This document shows, piece by piece, positions 44,974 to 53,763 of a stretch of DNA of 64,000 nucleotides. Position 1 is the stretch's first letter. The number at the start of each line of letters is the position of its first letter. This DNA comes from [Clostridium] symbiosum (GTDB lineage: Bacteria; Bacillota; Clostridia; Lachnospirales; Lachnospiraceae). Below the pieces are notes generated by a model that did not search any database, had not been told where the DNA came from, and was given only the letters and a program-made list of their open reading frames with translations. The position numbers and the translations under genes are program-made. The stretch is from positions 158,749 through 222,748 of the forward strand of contig JAETSN010000001.1 of NCBI GenBank assembly GCA_021769625.1, written 5' to 3'.

Positions 44974-45949
44974 CCGGATTATTTTATTTGCATTAATACT
45001 ATTGGTTGGAATTATGAGCCTTATTGCACCGAATTTTTTGACAAAAGGAAATTTGATTGATATTATCCGGCTCAATTCGATCAAAGGGATCATGTCTATC
45101 GCGATGACGTTTGTATTGCTGACAGGAGGAATTGATCTGTCTGTAGGTTCCACCTTTGCTCTTTCCGGGGCAGTGACAGCATCGTTGATCGTTGGTGGAT
45201 ATAGTGATTATGTGACCAGCAATCTGTTGAAATGTCCGACTTATGTAGCTATTATGATCGGGCTGGCTGTTTCAGCGTGTATCGGGCTGGCTAATGGACT
45301 GATCATTACAAAATTGAAGGTAGAACCGTTTATTGCTACATTAGCTATGATGATTTTTGCAAGGGGCTTAACGTACCTGTATACAGGAGGTTATCCGATT
45401 AATTTTAAACCAATTCCTGATAATTTTGCATGGTATGGGAAAGGATATCTTGGGGTCATTCCGGCACCGGCAGTCTTGTTTATATTGGTGGCGCTGGCCG
45501 GGGGATGGTTACTAAAATATACCGCATATGGGAGGTCTTTATTTGCAATCGGAGGAAATCGGGAGACGGCCAGACTTTCAGGAATACAGATTGAGAAAAA
45601 TATATGTTTAACCTATATGTTAATGGGACTAATGTCAGGTCTCTCTGGTATAATAATGACTTCACGAGTGGCATCGGCATCTGCAGTGGCAGGGGACTCT
45701 TACGAGATGGATGTTATTGCAGGGGTAGTACTGGGCGGTACGTTGCAGTCAGGCGGGAAAGGATCTGTTTCCGGTACAGTGATCGGCATCTTTATTTTTG
45801 GCGTTATTGAAAACGGTATGAACATTATGGGACTTCCTACATACTATAAGCTGTTGATCAAAGGCTTGGTGGTTATTTTAGCCGTCGGAGGAAATAATTT
45901 GACAGCAGGTAAGAAGGTTAAAAAAATAAAAGGAGGAGCAGCAGAATGA
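44957..45949 (+). CDS. Sugar ABC transporter permease (RbsC type) 1
   Basis: 330 aa from ATG 44957 (MWRKDNRIILFALILLVG), overlapping the ATPase stop by 17 bases. BPD_transp_2 family: LTGGIDLSVGSTFALSGAV early, GLANGLIITKLKVEPFIATLAMM, and AVGGN-like RSLFAIGGNRETARLSGI. About 8-10 spans. One of two related permeases in the locus, suggesting a heterodimeric channel. Confidence 0.93.
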   Translation: MWRKDNRIILFALILLVGIMSLIAPNFLTKGNLIDIIRLNSIKGIMSIAMTFVLLTGGIDLSVGSTFALSGAVTASLIVGGYSDYVTSNLLKCPTYVAIMIGLAVSACIGLANGLIITKLKVEPFIATLAMMIFARGLTYLYTGGYPINFKPIPDNFAWYGKGYLGVIPAPAVLFILVALAGGWLLKYTAYGRSLFAIGGNRETARLSGIQIEKNICLTYMLMGLMSGLSGIIMTSRVASASAVAGDSYEMDVIAGVVLGGTLQSGGKGSVSGTVIGIFIFGVIENGMNIMGLPTYYKLLIKGLVVILAVGGNNLTAGKKVKKIKGGAAE

Positions 45950-46941
45950 ACATGGCTGAGAAGAGAAAATGGAAACTGGATCAGCAGAAATTAATATTGA
46001 TCTTATTGGTCATCATGTTTGGCGGGTTTACATTACTGCGCTCAGAATTTGCCGCAGCCAGAAGTATTGATAATATTCTCTGTACATTATCTTTATATGG
46101 GATTGCATCATTAGGGATGACCATGGTGATCCTGACCGGCGGAACGGATCTTTCCGCAGGTTCGGTTATGGCGCTGGCCGGAGTGATTGGAGCAGGGCTG
46201 TTGGGAAAAGGCATTGGGGCAGAAAATCCGATCAAATTGCCTTTTATATTGACTCTGATCATTGCAATTGCAGGGTGCGGGTTGATTGGGTGGATCAATG
46301 GACTTTGTGTTGCGCGGTTGCATATTGCACCGTTTGTAGCCACACTTGCGATGATGTCTATAGCAAGGGGCCTGGTTTATGTTGTTGCAGATTTTGTTGT
46401 AAGGGGTGTTTCAGGATCACCGATCACCTTTATGGATGACGGATATAGTTTTTTGGGGCAGGGGCATATTGGACCGGTTCCGGTTCAATTATTACTATTC
46501 TTAATGACATTTTTAGGTCTGTATTTATTTTTGAAATATACGAAAACCGGGCGTATGGTTTATGCTGTCGGAGGAAATCAGGAAATTGCCCGATTAGCTG
46601 GAATACGACCGGGACGAATCCTTTTATTATGCTATACAATATGTGGGGCAATGGCAGGTTTAAGTGGGCTGATCTTAGTTGGAAGACTTTCCAGCGCATC
46701 TACGGTAGCGGCAAAAGGCTATGAACTGGATTTTATTACCGCAGTGGCTTTAGGTGGTACAGGAATGGCAGGAGGGAGTGGCGGCGTTATGGGCACGCTG
46801 CTTGGCGTTACTTTTCTGGCGGTATTAAATAACGGTTTAGATATGGTGAATGTTCCTTCTTTTTATCAAAATCTGATCAAGGGGATCATTTTAGTTCTGG
46901 CGGTTTATGCTGATAAATTTTTAAAAAAAGGAAATCAATAA
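45946..46941 (+). CDS. Sugar ABC transporter permease (RbsC type) 2
   Basis: 331 aa, same family as its neighbour: LTGGTDLSAGSVMALAGVIG, CVARLHIAPFVATLAMMSIARG, and MVYAVGGNQEIARLAGI. Start ATG overlaps the previous stop by 4 bases, so it is translationally coupled; a second ATG at 45952 is possible. Confidence 0.93.
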   Translation: MNMAEKRKWKLDQQKLILILLVIMFGGFTLLRSEFAAARSIDNILCTLSLYGIASLGMTMVILTGGTDLSAGSVMALAGVIGAGLLGKGIGAENPIKLPFILTLIIAIAGCGLIGWINGLCVARLHIAPFVATLAMMSIARGLVYVVADFVVRGVSGSPITFMDDGYSFLGQGHIGPVPVQLLLFLMTFLGLYLFLKYTKTGRMVYAVGGNQEIARLAGIRPGRILLLCYTICGAMAGLSGLILVGRLSSASTVAAKGYELDFITAVALGGTGMAGGSGGVMGTLLGVTFLAVLNNGLDMVNVPSFYQNLIKGIILVLAVYADKFLKKGNQ

Positions 46942-46997
46942 TACTGGAAGCTTGTGGCAGATTCCGTTATACTAGCAGCAGGGAGGCCAGAGGAGTC

Positions 46998-48206
46998 ATG
47001 AATATACTGTTTGTTGATGATGAAAAAGTTATTCGGGAAGGTATGAAATCCATAATTAATTGGGAAAAAATTGGATGTCAAAAATTGGTAATGGCCGAAA
47101 ATGCAACCAGAGCCTTGGAAATTTTGGAAAAAGAATCTTTTGATCTGGTAATAACGGATATCTATATGCAGAAAATGACCGGAATTGAGCTGGCGAAAAA
47201 AATTCATACCTCCTGGCCCTGGATCATGATCATTATCTTATCTGGTTATGAGGATTTTGATTATGCCAGAGAAGCGATAGAGGCCGGAGTATGTAAATAC
47301 CTGCTGAAACCGATTATACCGATGGAATTGGAGAACGCGGTACAGCAGGCGATCCAGCAGGCCCAAACAAATCGTCAGATCAAAAAACAAGTGAAGGAGT
47401 CAGAAGAATTTATTCACATTTTTCGTCCGCAGCTGGCTGCAGATTTTTGGCGTGCACTATTAAAAAATGAACTTTCTGATGAAAGAGATTTAAAGCGCAG
47501 GAAGGATTTGATCGGGATTGACCAGTTCCCATGTGACGGTTTATGCTGCGTAGCCGTAATATGGGAAAGACAGGAAGACCTTGGTTGGGAAGAACTGTTA
47601 AAAAAGACCGCTGAGGCAGCGAAAAGCGCTTTTTCACAATATATGGACGCAGTTCGCGTGGAGCCGGAAAAGATGGTTCTCTTACTGACATATCAGCCAG
47701 ATTCTTCCCGGCTCCTTCTTTTTTCATATCTGTTAGGGACAGAAATCCATCAGGAGGTGAAGGTTGCAGCAGGGCGTTTGGTGAGGGATTGGAGGGAACT
47801 TTCTCTTTCTATGAATGATGCGGATATCATTTTGCAAGCCGCTAAAAATGTAGGGATGGAGGGGGAAAATCTGGTGTTTCGCTCAATAAAGTTGATCGAA
47901 GAGTGTTTGAGCCAGGAAGAATTCGGAGTAAATGATCTGGCAGAACGTCTTCACGTAAGCGCAGGATATTTGAGCAGGATATTCAAAAAGCAAATGGGGA
48001 TTACCTGTATAGAATATCTGACACAAAAACGAATCGAACGTGCGAAGGAACTTTTGGAGCATACAGATATGAAACATCAGTTGATCGCTCAGGCAGTTGG
48101 ATATTCTAACGTTTATTACTTTAGCGTGCAGTTCAAGAAACAGACGGGAGAGACGCCGGGACAGTATCGGAAACGAATGGGGAGGAAAGATGTTTCGAAC
48201 GATTAA
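46998..48206 (+). CDS. Response regulator, AraC-type output (YesN-like)
   Basis: 402 aa. Receiver at 1-120 with phosphoacceptor Asp in FDLVITDIYMQKMTG and the Lys of LLKPI. A middle linker of about 170 aa follows, then the AraC HTH pair at the C-terminus (VNDLAERLHVSAGYLSRIFKKQ and QLIAQAVGYSNVYYFSVQFKKQ, in parts). Partner of the histidine kinase at 48190, with 17 bases of overlap. It probably activates the ABC-GRE operon in response to the imported compound (inference). Confidence 0.92.
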   Translation: MNILFVDDEKVIREGMKSIINWEKIGCQKLVMAENATRALEILEKESFDLVITDIYMQKMTGIELAKKIHTSWPWIMIIILSGYEDFDYAREAIEAGVCKYLLKPIIPMELENAVQQAIQQAQTNRQIKKQVKESEEFIHIFRPQLAADFWRALLKNELSDERDLKRRKDLIGIDQFPCDGLCCVAVIWERQEDLGWEELLKKTAEAAKSAFSQYMDAVRVEPEKMVLLLTYQPDSSRLLLFSYLLGTEIHQEVKVAAGRLVRDWRELSLSMNDADIILQAAKNVGMEGENLVFRSIKLIEECLSQEEFGVNDLAERLHVSAGYLSRIFKKQMGITCIEYLTQKRIERAKELLEHTDMKHQLIAQAVGYSNVYYFSVQFKKQTGETPGQYRKRMGRKDVSND

Positions 48207-49833
48207 ATCAAAAATTATTGTTTGTTTTAGCGGGGCGATTATGGTCTTATTCCTTCTTTTTGGAGTGATCGGTTATCAGGTTCTTTCTGACTACCAAATT
48301 GATATACAGCAGGAAAGTCAGGAAAAACTGGCGGAATCTCTTTGTTCATCCATTCTTTTTTTCCGGCAGAATGTGGAGGATGCAGTCAACGAGCTGTTGG
48401 AGGGGGAAGAAATAGCTGATCTGTTTTCAGTTTCAAAGGAGGAAGGGGAACGGCAGGAACTGGAACGCTGGATGAAAATATATAAAGAAGAGCAAACTTG
48501 GGTACATGATATGTTTCTGATAGATCAGGCATATGAAATTGTTGGAACGAGGAATGACAAAGAGAAGGTTCGGACGTATTTAATTGACCGGATCAGTACG
48601 GCAGAGAGGTATGCAGGGGATATTGTATGGGATAGCGGCTATGACACAAAAAGTATGATGGTTTTTGGGAAAATACAAAGCAATCAGGAAGATGGAAAGG
48701 CGATGTATCTTTTTCTGCAAATAGAGAATGAACAGATATTGAGTTTATTTAATCAGTTTCGTTTTCAGAATAGTCAGAGATTTTCATTAAAAGGAATCCG
48801 CAATGGTTTTGAAGTGACTGAACAGGGCTTTTTTTATCGATATTATGATAATTATGAAGAACTGCTGCATACAGATATTGAACTTGGTGATTGGCATTTG
48901 CGCACTTGGAGTGACAAAACGTTAATTTTAGGACCGGCCAGGGAGGCGTTGAAAAAGCTGGTCGTAGTTTTGGTCGCAGCCCTGTTTGTTACTTTGGGAA
49001 TCAGCATTTTGTTGGCAGAACGGATCACAAAGCCGATAAAAGAGATGAAGAAAACGATGGAATGGTATGGAAAAGGTGAATTTTCGGCGAAGGTAAAAAT
49101 AATTGGAAATGATGAGATCAGTAGTCTGGGCAGATTGCTTAATCAAATGTCAGAGCAGATTTCAGAACTTTTCAGCCGTGTGAAAAAGGAGGAGGAGCAA
49201 AGCAGAAAGCTGGAGCTGCAGGCCATGGTTTATCAGATCAATCCGCATTTTCTTTATAATACTTTGGATTCCATTAATATTTTAGCTCGTCAAAACGGAG
49301 ATGATAAAGTGGCAGAGCTGGTAACGGATTTATCGAGACTGTTTAGGCTGGGACTTCATCAAGGGCAGGATATGGTAACGGTCCGTGATGAAATAATGCA
49401 TGTAATGTATTATCTGAAAATTCAGAAATTCCGTTTTGATGATCAATTAGTATGGGAAATGCATGTGAGTTCTCACTTAATGGAATATAAGATCATTAAG
49501 TTTATTGTGCAGCCCATTGTGGAGAATGCCATATATCATGGAATAAAATCGAGAGATGGCGCAGGATGTATCAGGCTTTCAGTGGAAGAAGACGGTGATT
49601 ATCTTCTGCTTATAGTGGAAGACACAGGAGGTGGAATGAGCAGGGAAAGCCTGGAGCAGCTGAGAGTGCAGATGAATCAGGAGGTGGCGGAATCCGGACA
49701 GGAAAAAGGATTTGGGATGCGGAATGTACACCAGCGGATCAAACTTTGCTATGGAGATTCCTGCGGTGTAGAACTGGAAAGTAAAGAGGGATGTGGGACG
49801 CGGGTAACTTTGCGGGTTTTAAAGACACTTTAA
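48190..49833 (+). CDS. Sensor histidine kinase (YesM-like)
   Basis: 547 aa from ATG 48190 (MFRTIKSKIIVCFSGAIM). N-terminal span at about 10-32, outside sensor domain of about 230 residues, second span (VVVLVAALFVTLGISILLAERI), HAMP linker, His phosphoacceptor in YQINPHFLYNTLDSIN, and HATPase with IVQPIVENAIYHGI and DTGGGMS. The outside domain should sense the substrate or binding protein. Last gene of the A/T-rich block. Confidence 0.93.
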   Translation: MFRTIKSKIIVCFSGAIMVLFLLFGVIGYQVLSDYQIDIQQESQEKLAESLCSSILFFRQNVEDAVNELLEGEEIADLFSVSKEEGERQELERWMKIYKEEQTWVHDMFLIDQAYEIVGTRNDKEKVRTYLIDRISTAERYAGDIVWDSGYDTKSMMVFGKIQSNQEDGKAMYLFLQIENEQILSLFNQFRFQNSQRFSLKGIRNGFEVTEQGFFYRYYDNYEELLHTDIELGDWHLRTWSDKTLILGPAREALKKLVVVLVAALFVTLGISILLAERITKPIKEMKKTMEWYGKGEFSAKVKIIGNDEISSLGRLLNQMSEQISELFSRVKKEEEQSRKLELQAMVYQINPHFLYNTLDSINILARQNGDDKVAELVTDLSRLFRLGLHQGQDMVTVRDEIMHVMYYLKIQKFRFDDQLVWEMHVSSHLMEYKIIKFIVQPIVENAIYHGIKSRDGAGCIRLSVEEDGDYLLLIVEDTGGGMSRESLEQLRVQMNQEVAESGQEKGFGMRNVHQRIKLCYGDSCGVELESKEGCGTRVTLRVLKTL

Positions 49834-49964
49834 TGTAATATGCAGATGCGTTGACAGAATTCAGGCTTCTCTGTTAAAATTTATATATGTTGCAAGGATT
49901 AACTGTGGGAATGGGCCATCCGGCCTGTTCCTGATTTTTTTGGAAAGGGCAGAAGGGAGTACAG

Positions 49965-50194
49965 ATGCAGATGGGACAGGAATCAACGGTATTTCTCGGA
50001 GCAGGGCACAGCAATGCCACCAGTGATATGCGGCCCCATGTTCATGAGTATTATCACCTGTGGAAAACGGGTTCGAGTATGAGATTGAAGAAGTGATCCG
50101 GTGTGTCAGAGCCGGCAGAACAGAGAGTGAAGTGATGCCCTGGAATGACACCCTTCGCTGTGCGGAGATGTTTGAGACGGCTCTGCATGTTTGA
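49965..50194 (+). pseudogene. Remnant of a Gfo/Idh/MocA-type oxidoreductase plus small upstream frame
   Basis: 50063-50194 encodes a 43-residue tail, ENGFEYEIEEVIRC ... RTESEVMPWNDTL ... ALHV, which is the C-terminal end of a Gfo/Idh/MocA-family dehydrogenase with no body. An overlapping 43-codon frame from ATG 49965 (MQMGQESTVFLGAG, then MRPHVHEYYHL) has a fair SD (GAAGGGAG) but no recognised family. Both look like deletion debris. Confidence 0.6.
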
Positions 50195-50268
50195 GCGGGG
50201 GCGGGAAGGAGTGTCATAAGAGCGAAAGATTTGTAGCTGCTGCGAAAGCAGATGGGTGAGACCGTGTG

Positions 50269-50322
50269 CTACGGTATTATCCGAAAGGGAACTGGGAGGC
50301 TGTGGCGGTGTATCTGAGATAG
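50269..50322 (+). pseudogene. Short C-terminal gene fragment
   Basis: In one frame LRYYPKGNWEAVAVYLR then stop: an ordinary protein end without a beginning. It lies among decayed sequence after the GRE block. Parent family not identified. Confidence 0.35.
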
Positions 50323-50373
50323 ATATGCGGTGGGCTTGAAGGAATAGTAAAGAAAATAAAAAGGCAATTTGTC

Positions 50374-50402
50374 TTGTGTTTGTTGTAGTTTTTATGTATA
50401 AT
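50374..50402 (+). promoter_or_regulatory. Sigma-A promoter of the Rpn-family gene
   Basis: TTGTGT (50374-50379), 17 bases, consensus TATAAT (50397-50402). A strong hairpin begins at the next base. Confidence 0.65.
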
Positions 50403-50445
50403 AAGCATATTCAAAAGCAGTTTCTGTCTGCTTTTGGGTATGCTT
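50403..50445 (+). other. Leader hairpin in front of the Rpn-family gene
   Basis: AAGCATA...CAAAAGCAG pairs with CTGCTTTTG...TATGCTT (50403-50420 with 50428-50445), followed by TCTTAAAAGC. It sits at the expected transcript start, so it may attenuate or stabilise the message. Confidence 0.6.
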
Positions 50446-50586
50446 TCTTAAAAGCATTTCTGAAATTCTGGCCGGTCGGTCGAAATTTACACATTTATCT
50501 TAATTGCTACCGGGGGTTTTACTGTGAGTAATAGTATAAAAGCATTCCGGCAGCGTCTAAACACATTTCGGAAAGGAATTTTACCT

Positions 50587-51471
50587 ATGGAGAAAAAAAG
50601 AAGAAACTATCTGTCATTGGCTGAAAGAACCGGAAAACTGCCCTATACGCTTCAAAATGATTATCTTTTTAAAGCGGTGATGGAAGCTGATGAAAATATT
50701 CTGCGCGCTTTATTATGCAGCCTGTTAGAATTGAAGGAGGATGAGATCATATCGGTAAGGATTACAAACCCGATTATTCTGGGGAGTAAAGCTGATGAGA
50801 AAACAACGATGCTGGATATAAAGGTTCTGCTGAATAACAGGAAGATCATCAATCTGGAAATGCAGAATATTGACCGGCATGACTGGCCTGAGCGTTCACT
50901 GATATATCTGTGCAGATGTTTTAACAATATAAAAAAGGGCGCGGATTATATCGATGTGATACCGGCGCATCATATAGGAATTCTGGATTTTGCTCTGCCG
51001 CATCTGTCCAAAGAATTTTACAGTCACTTTTATATGATGAATCCTAAAACTCACGAGATATATAGTGACAAATTATACTTATCCGTGTTAAACTTAAAGC
51101 ATCGGGAACTGGCGACAGAGGAGGATAAGCAGTGGGGGCTTGACAAATGGGCTGCTGCCTTCCTCGCTGATACATGGGAGGAATTTCGTATGTTGGCTGC
51201 GGATAATTCTGTTTATGCGGATGTTGCGGATGCAATTTATGAGGCGATGCTGGATGAGAGTAAGAGAGAGGCCTGCCGGCGTTATGAAGAGGAAAAGGCA
51301 GTGAAAGCGCGGCTGATCAGAGAAAAGGAGGATGCTCTGAAAGTAATACAGGAAAAAGAGGTAGTAATACAGGAGAAAGAGGTAGCAATACAGGAGAAAG
51401 AGGTAGCAATACAGGAGAAAGATGCCAGGATCGCTGAACTGGAAAAAGCGTTGGCTGAAACAAAAAGATGA
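50587..51471 (+). CDS. Rpn family recombination-promoting nuclease / putative transposase
   Basis: 294 aa from ATG 50587 (MEKKRRNYLSLAERTGKLP), with AAAGGA upstream; a GTG at 50524 would add 21 basic residues. PD-(D/E)XK nuclease signs: LQNDYLFKAVME at the start, TTMLDIKVLLNNRKIINLEMQ (the D...ExQ active-site strand pair). C-terminal coiled coil made of four 7-residue repeats, [VA]IQEKEV. Rpn proteins promote recA-independent recombination in E. coli. These genes are numerous in Lachnospiraceae and often sit at rearranged spots, as here beside gene debris. Confidence 0.85.
   Translation: MEKKRRNYLSLAERTGKLPYTLQNDYLFKAVMEADENILRALLCSLLELKEDEIISVRITNPIILGSKADEKTTMLDIKVLLNNRKIINLEMQNIDRHDWPERSLIYLCRCFNNIKKGADYIDVIPAHHIGILDFALPHLSKEFYSHFYMMNPKTHEIYSDKLYLSVLNLKHRELATEEDKQWGLDKWAAAFLADTWEEFRMLAADNSVYADVADAIYEAMLDESKREACRRYEEEKAVKARLIREKEDALKVIQEKEVVIQEKEVAIQEKEVAIQEKDARIAELEKALAETKR
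51341..51423 (+). repeat. 21-bp tandem repeat in the Rpn-family gene
   Basis: Four units of the [AG]TA/GCAATACAGGA[AG]AAAGA type encode IQEKEVV, IQEKEVA, IQEKEVA and IQEKDAR. One heptad per unit, so copy changes lengthen the coiled coil without frame loss. Confidence 0.85.
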
Positions 51472-51501
51472 GCCGTATCTTCGGGTGAAGAGGAAACATT
51501 A

Positions 51502-52308
51502 ATGCATATAAAAATTTTAGTAGACAATAACACGAGGGACACCCTGTCGGCGGAATGGGGATTGTCGCTTTTTATAGAATATGAAGGGCACAGGATCCTG
51601 CTGGATGCGGGGACAACCGGCATTTTTGCGGATAATGCGCGGCAGCTTGGGATCGCGCCGGAGGAGATAGAGTTTGCGGTGCTCTCCCATGCCCACTACG
51701 ATCATGCGGACGGCCTGGAGCGGTTTTTTCAGGAGAACAGAAAGGCAAAATGCTATATCAGAAGCTGCTGTGGGGAGGACTGCTATGACCGGATAAAGGA
51801 TAAATATATCGGTATCAAAAGCGGTCTTCTGGAGGCTTTCGCGGATCGGTTTATCCGGATAGAGGGGGAGTATGAACTGCTGCCGGGCGTAAGGCTCCTG
51901 CCCCATAGGACGAAGGGGCTTTGTGAGCTGGGGAAGAAGGTCGGTATGTATCGTTTCAGGGACGGCATCTGGGAACCGGATGATTTTTCCCATGAGCAGA
52001 GCCTTGTGTTTGAGGCCGAAAAGGGACTGGTCATCTGTAACAGCTGCTGTCACGGCGGCGCCGGCAATATAATAGAGGAGGCAAAGCAGGCTTATCCGGG
52101 CCGGAAGGTGTATGCGCTGATCGGGGGACTGCATCTGTATAAAGCTTCGGAGGAAGAGGTAATACAGCTCGTATCGGATATCAGGGAGACGGGGATAGAG
52201 AAGATATATACCGGACACTGCACCGGGGAGCGGGCGATGGAGATCTTGAGGCGGGAGCTGGGAGATATGGTGGAGCAGATCTATACAGGGATGGAGATAA
52301 TGCTGTAG
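51502..52308 (+). CDS. MBL-fold metallo-hydrolase
   Basis: 268 aa. Metallo-beta-lactamase motif SHAHYDHADGLERFF near residue 64, a later His in NSCCHGGAGNIIEEA, and GGLHLYKASEEEV with GHCTGERAMEIL at the end. This end pattern fits the 7,8-dihydropterin-6-methyl-4-(beta-D-ribofuranosyl)-aminobenzene 5'-phosphate synthase-like subgroup often annotated in Firmicutes, but the substrate is unknown. SD GAAGAGGAAACATTA. No obvious partner nearby. Confidence 0.85.
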   Translation: MHIKILVDNNTRDTLSAEWGLSLFIEYEGHRILLDAGTTGIFADNARQLGIAPEEIEFAVLSHAHYDHADGLERFFQENRKAKCYIRSCCGEDCYDRIKDKYIGIKSGLLEAFADRFIRIEGEYELLPGVRLLPHRTKGLCELGKKVGMYRFRDGIWEPDDFSHEQSLVFEAEKGLVICNSCCHGGAGNIIEEAKQAYPGRKVYALIGGLHLYKASEEEVIQLVSDIRETGIEKIYTGHCTGERAMEILRRELGDMVEQIYTGMEIML

Positions 52309-52320
52309 CGATGCGGACAG

Positions 52321-52334
52321 TGGAAACGGTTGCA
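52321..52334. promoter_or_regulatory. Possible cre (CcpA) site
   Basis: TGGAAACGGTTGCA matches 12 of 14 positions of the usual cre consensus. It lies about 150 bp before the aldo/keto reductase start. Weak, sequence-only evidence. Confidence 0.3.
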
Positions 52335-52485
52335 TACATATGAATGAAAAAAACAGGAAGGACGTTGGCTTGGGCATAACAGCACAAAAACCGCAGTAAA
52401 GCGTATCAGTGGGAAATATGTGATAACGACGAAAAAGAAGAGGTTGCCGGGAATAGCGGGAACCGCAGAGGAAAAGGAGAAGATT

Positions 52486-53502
52486 ATGGCAAAAGTAACA
52501 TTGGGAAAGACAGGATTCTGTGTGGAGAAAAACGCCTTCGGCGCGCTGCCGATCCAGCGGATCAGCAGGGAGGAAGCGGTGAAGCTGCTTCGAAAAGCAT
52601 ATTACAATGGCGTCAGGTTTTTTGATACCGCAAGATTCTATACGGACAGCGAGGAGAAAGTCGGGGAGGCTTTCGCAGGCATGCGGGAGAAGGTGATCAT
52701 AGCCACAAAGACCGGCGCCACGACAGCGGAAGGATTCTGGAAAGACATCGAGGCTTCCCTGCGCAATCTGCAGACGGATTATATCGATCTGTACCAGTTT
52801 CACAATCCGGCGTTCTGTCCGAAACCCGGCGACGGGAGCGGGCTCTATGAAGCGATGCTGGAAGCGAAGGAGAAGGGCATGGTCCGGCACATCGGCATCA
52901 CGAACCATCGGCTGAATATCGCGAAGGAGGCGATAGAGAGCGGCCTGTATGAGACATTGCAGTTCCCGTTCTGTTATCTGGCGACGGAGAGGGATCTGGA
53001 GCTGGTGGAAGCCTGCAAAAAGGCGGACATGGGATTTATCGCGATGAAGGCGCTCTCCGGCGGGCTGATCACCAATTCGGCGGCGGCTTATGCGTACCTC
53101 GCGCAGTTTGACAATGTACTGCCGATCTGGGGCGTACAGCGGGAGAGTGAGCTGGATGAGTTTTTATCCTATATAGAAAATCCGCCTGTCATGACGGAGG
53201 AGATCAGAGCGCTGATCGAGAAGGACAGGAGCGAACTGCTCGGGGAGTTCTGCCGCGGCTGCGGGTACTGTATGCCCTGCCCTGTGGGGATCGAGATCAA
53301 CAACAGCGCCCGCATGAGCCTGATGCTGCGCAGGGCGCCTTCGGAGGCGTGGCTGACGCCTGAGTGGCAGGAGAAGATGAAGCGGATCGAAAATTGCCTG
53401 CACTGCGGAAAGTGCAAGTCGAAATGCCCGTACGGGCTGGACACGCCGACATTGCTGGAAAAGAATTATAAAGATTATCAGGAGATCCTGGCGGCAAGAT
53501 AA
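52486..53502 (+). CDS. Aldo/keto reductase with C-terminal 4Fe-4S ferredoxin domain
   Basis: 338 aa from ATG 52486 (MAKVTLGKTGFCVEKNAFG) after AAAAGGAGAAG. AKR barrel to about residue 245, with the catalytic Asp and Tyr in FFDTARFYTDSEEKVGEA, Lys in VIIATKTG, and His in DLYQFHNPAF. The tail carries two cysteine clusters, CRGCGYCMPCPVGIEI and CLHCGKCKSKCPYGLDTP, as in ferredoxin-linked AKRs of anaerobes. Electrons may come from ferredoxin instead of, or as well as, NAD(P)H (inference). Confidence 0.92.
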   Translation: MAKVTLGKTGFCVEKNAFGALPIQRISREEAVKLLRKAYYNGVRFFDTARFYTDSEEKVGEAFAGMREKVIIATKTGATTAEGFWKDIEASLRNLQTDYIDLYQFHNPAFCPKPGDGSGLYEAMLEAKEKGMVRHIGITNHRLNIAKEAIESGLYETLQFPFCYLATERDLELVEACKKADMGFIAMKALSGGLITNSAAAYAYLAQFDNVLPIWGVQRESELDEFLSYIENPPVMTEEIRALIEKDRSELLGEFCRGCGYCMPCPVGIEINNSARMSLMLRRAPSEAWLTPEWQEKMKRIENCLHCGKCKSKCPYGLDTPTLLEKNYKDYQEILAAR

Positions 53503-53540
53503 GAAAGTTGAAAATAAAAACACAAGGAAAATAGAGGGGA

Positions 53541-53583
53541 AACGGTATAGTTAATTTCTGGTTGATTGCTATACCGTTTTTTG
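53541..53583 (+). terminator. Terminator of the aldo/keto reductase gene
   Basis: ACGGTATAG and CTATACCGT pair perfectly (53542-53550 with 53569-53577), followed by TTTTTTG. Confidence 0.85.
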
Positions 53584-53594
53584 TCAAAAACCTC

Positions 53595-53623
53595 TTGACA
53601 CCATATGGCATTTGTACTATAGT
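53595..53623 (+). promoter_or_regulatory. Promoter of the second LacI regulator
   Basis: Consensus TTGACA (53595-53600), 17 bases, TATAGT (53618-53623), with a palindromic operator just downstream. Confidence 0.75.
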
Positions 53624-53630
53624 ATCGATG

Positions 53631-53642
53631 GAAAACGTTTTC
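53631..53642. promoter_or_regulatory. Operator palindrome GAAAACGTTTTC
   Basis: A perfect 12-bp palindrome with central CG, at the predicted transcription start of the adjacent LacI-family gene. The layout suggests autorepression. Confidence 0.7.
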
Positions 53643-53763
53643 TGACCTGACATCCTGCGAAACGGCGTGATGATACATTGTGGAAAGGGCGGCAGATGCC
53701 GGCCTTCGTATCGATATCAGGCAGATATAAAACGCAGGAGGAAAAAAGGAAGCAGGAGCGGAA

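Noticed and set aside
49861..50217. 118-codon minus-strand frame
   Set aside because: It lies over debris whose plus strand shows a clear dehydrogenase C-terminus; the minus product has no recognisable family.
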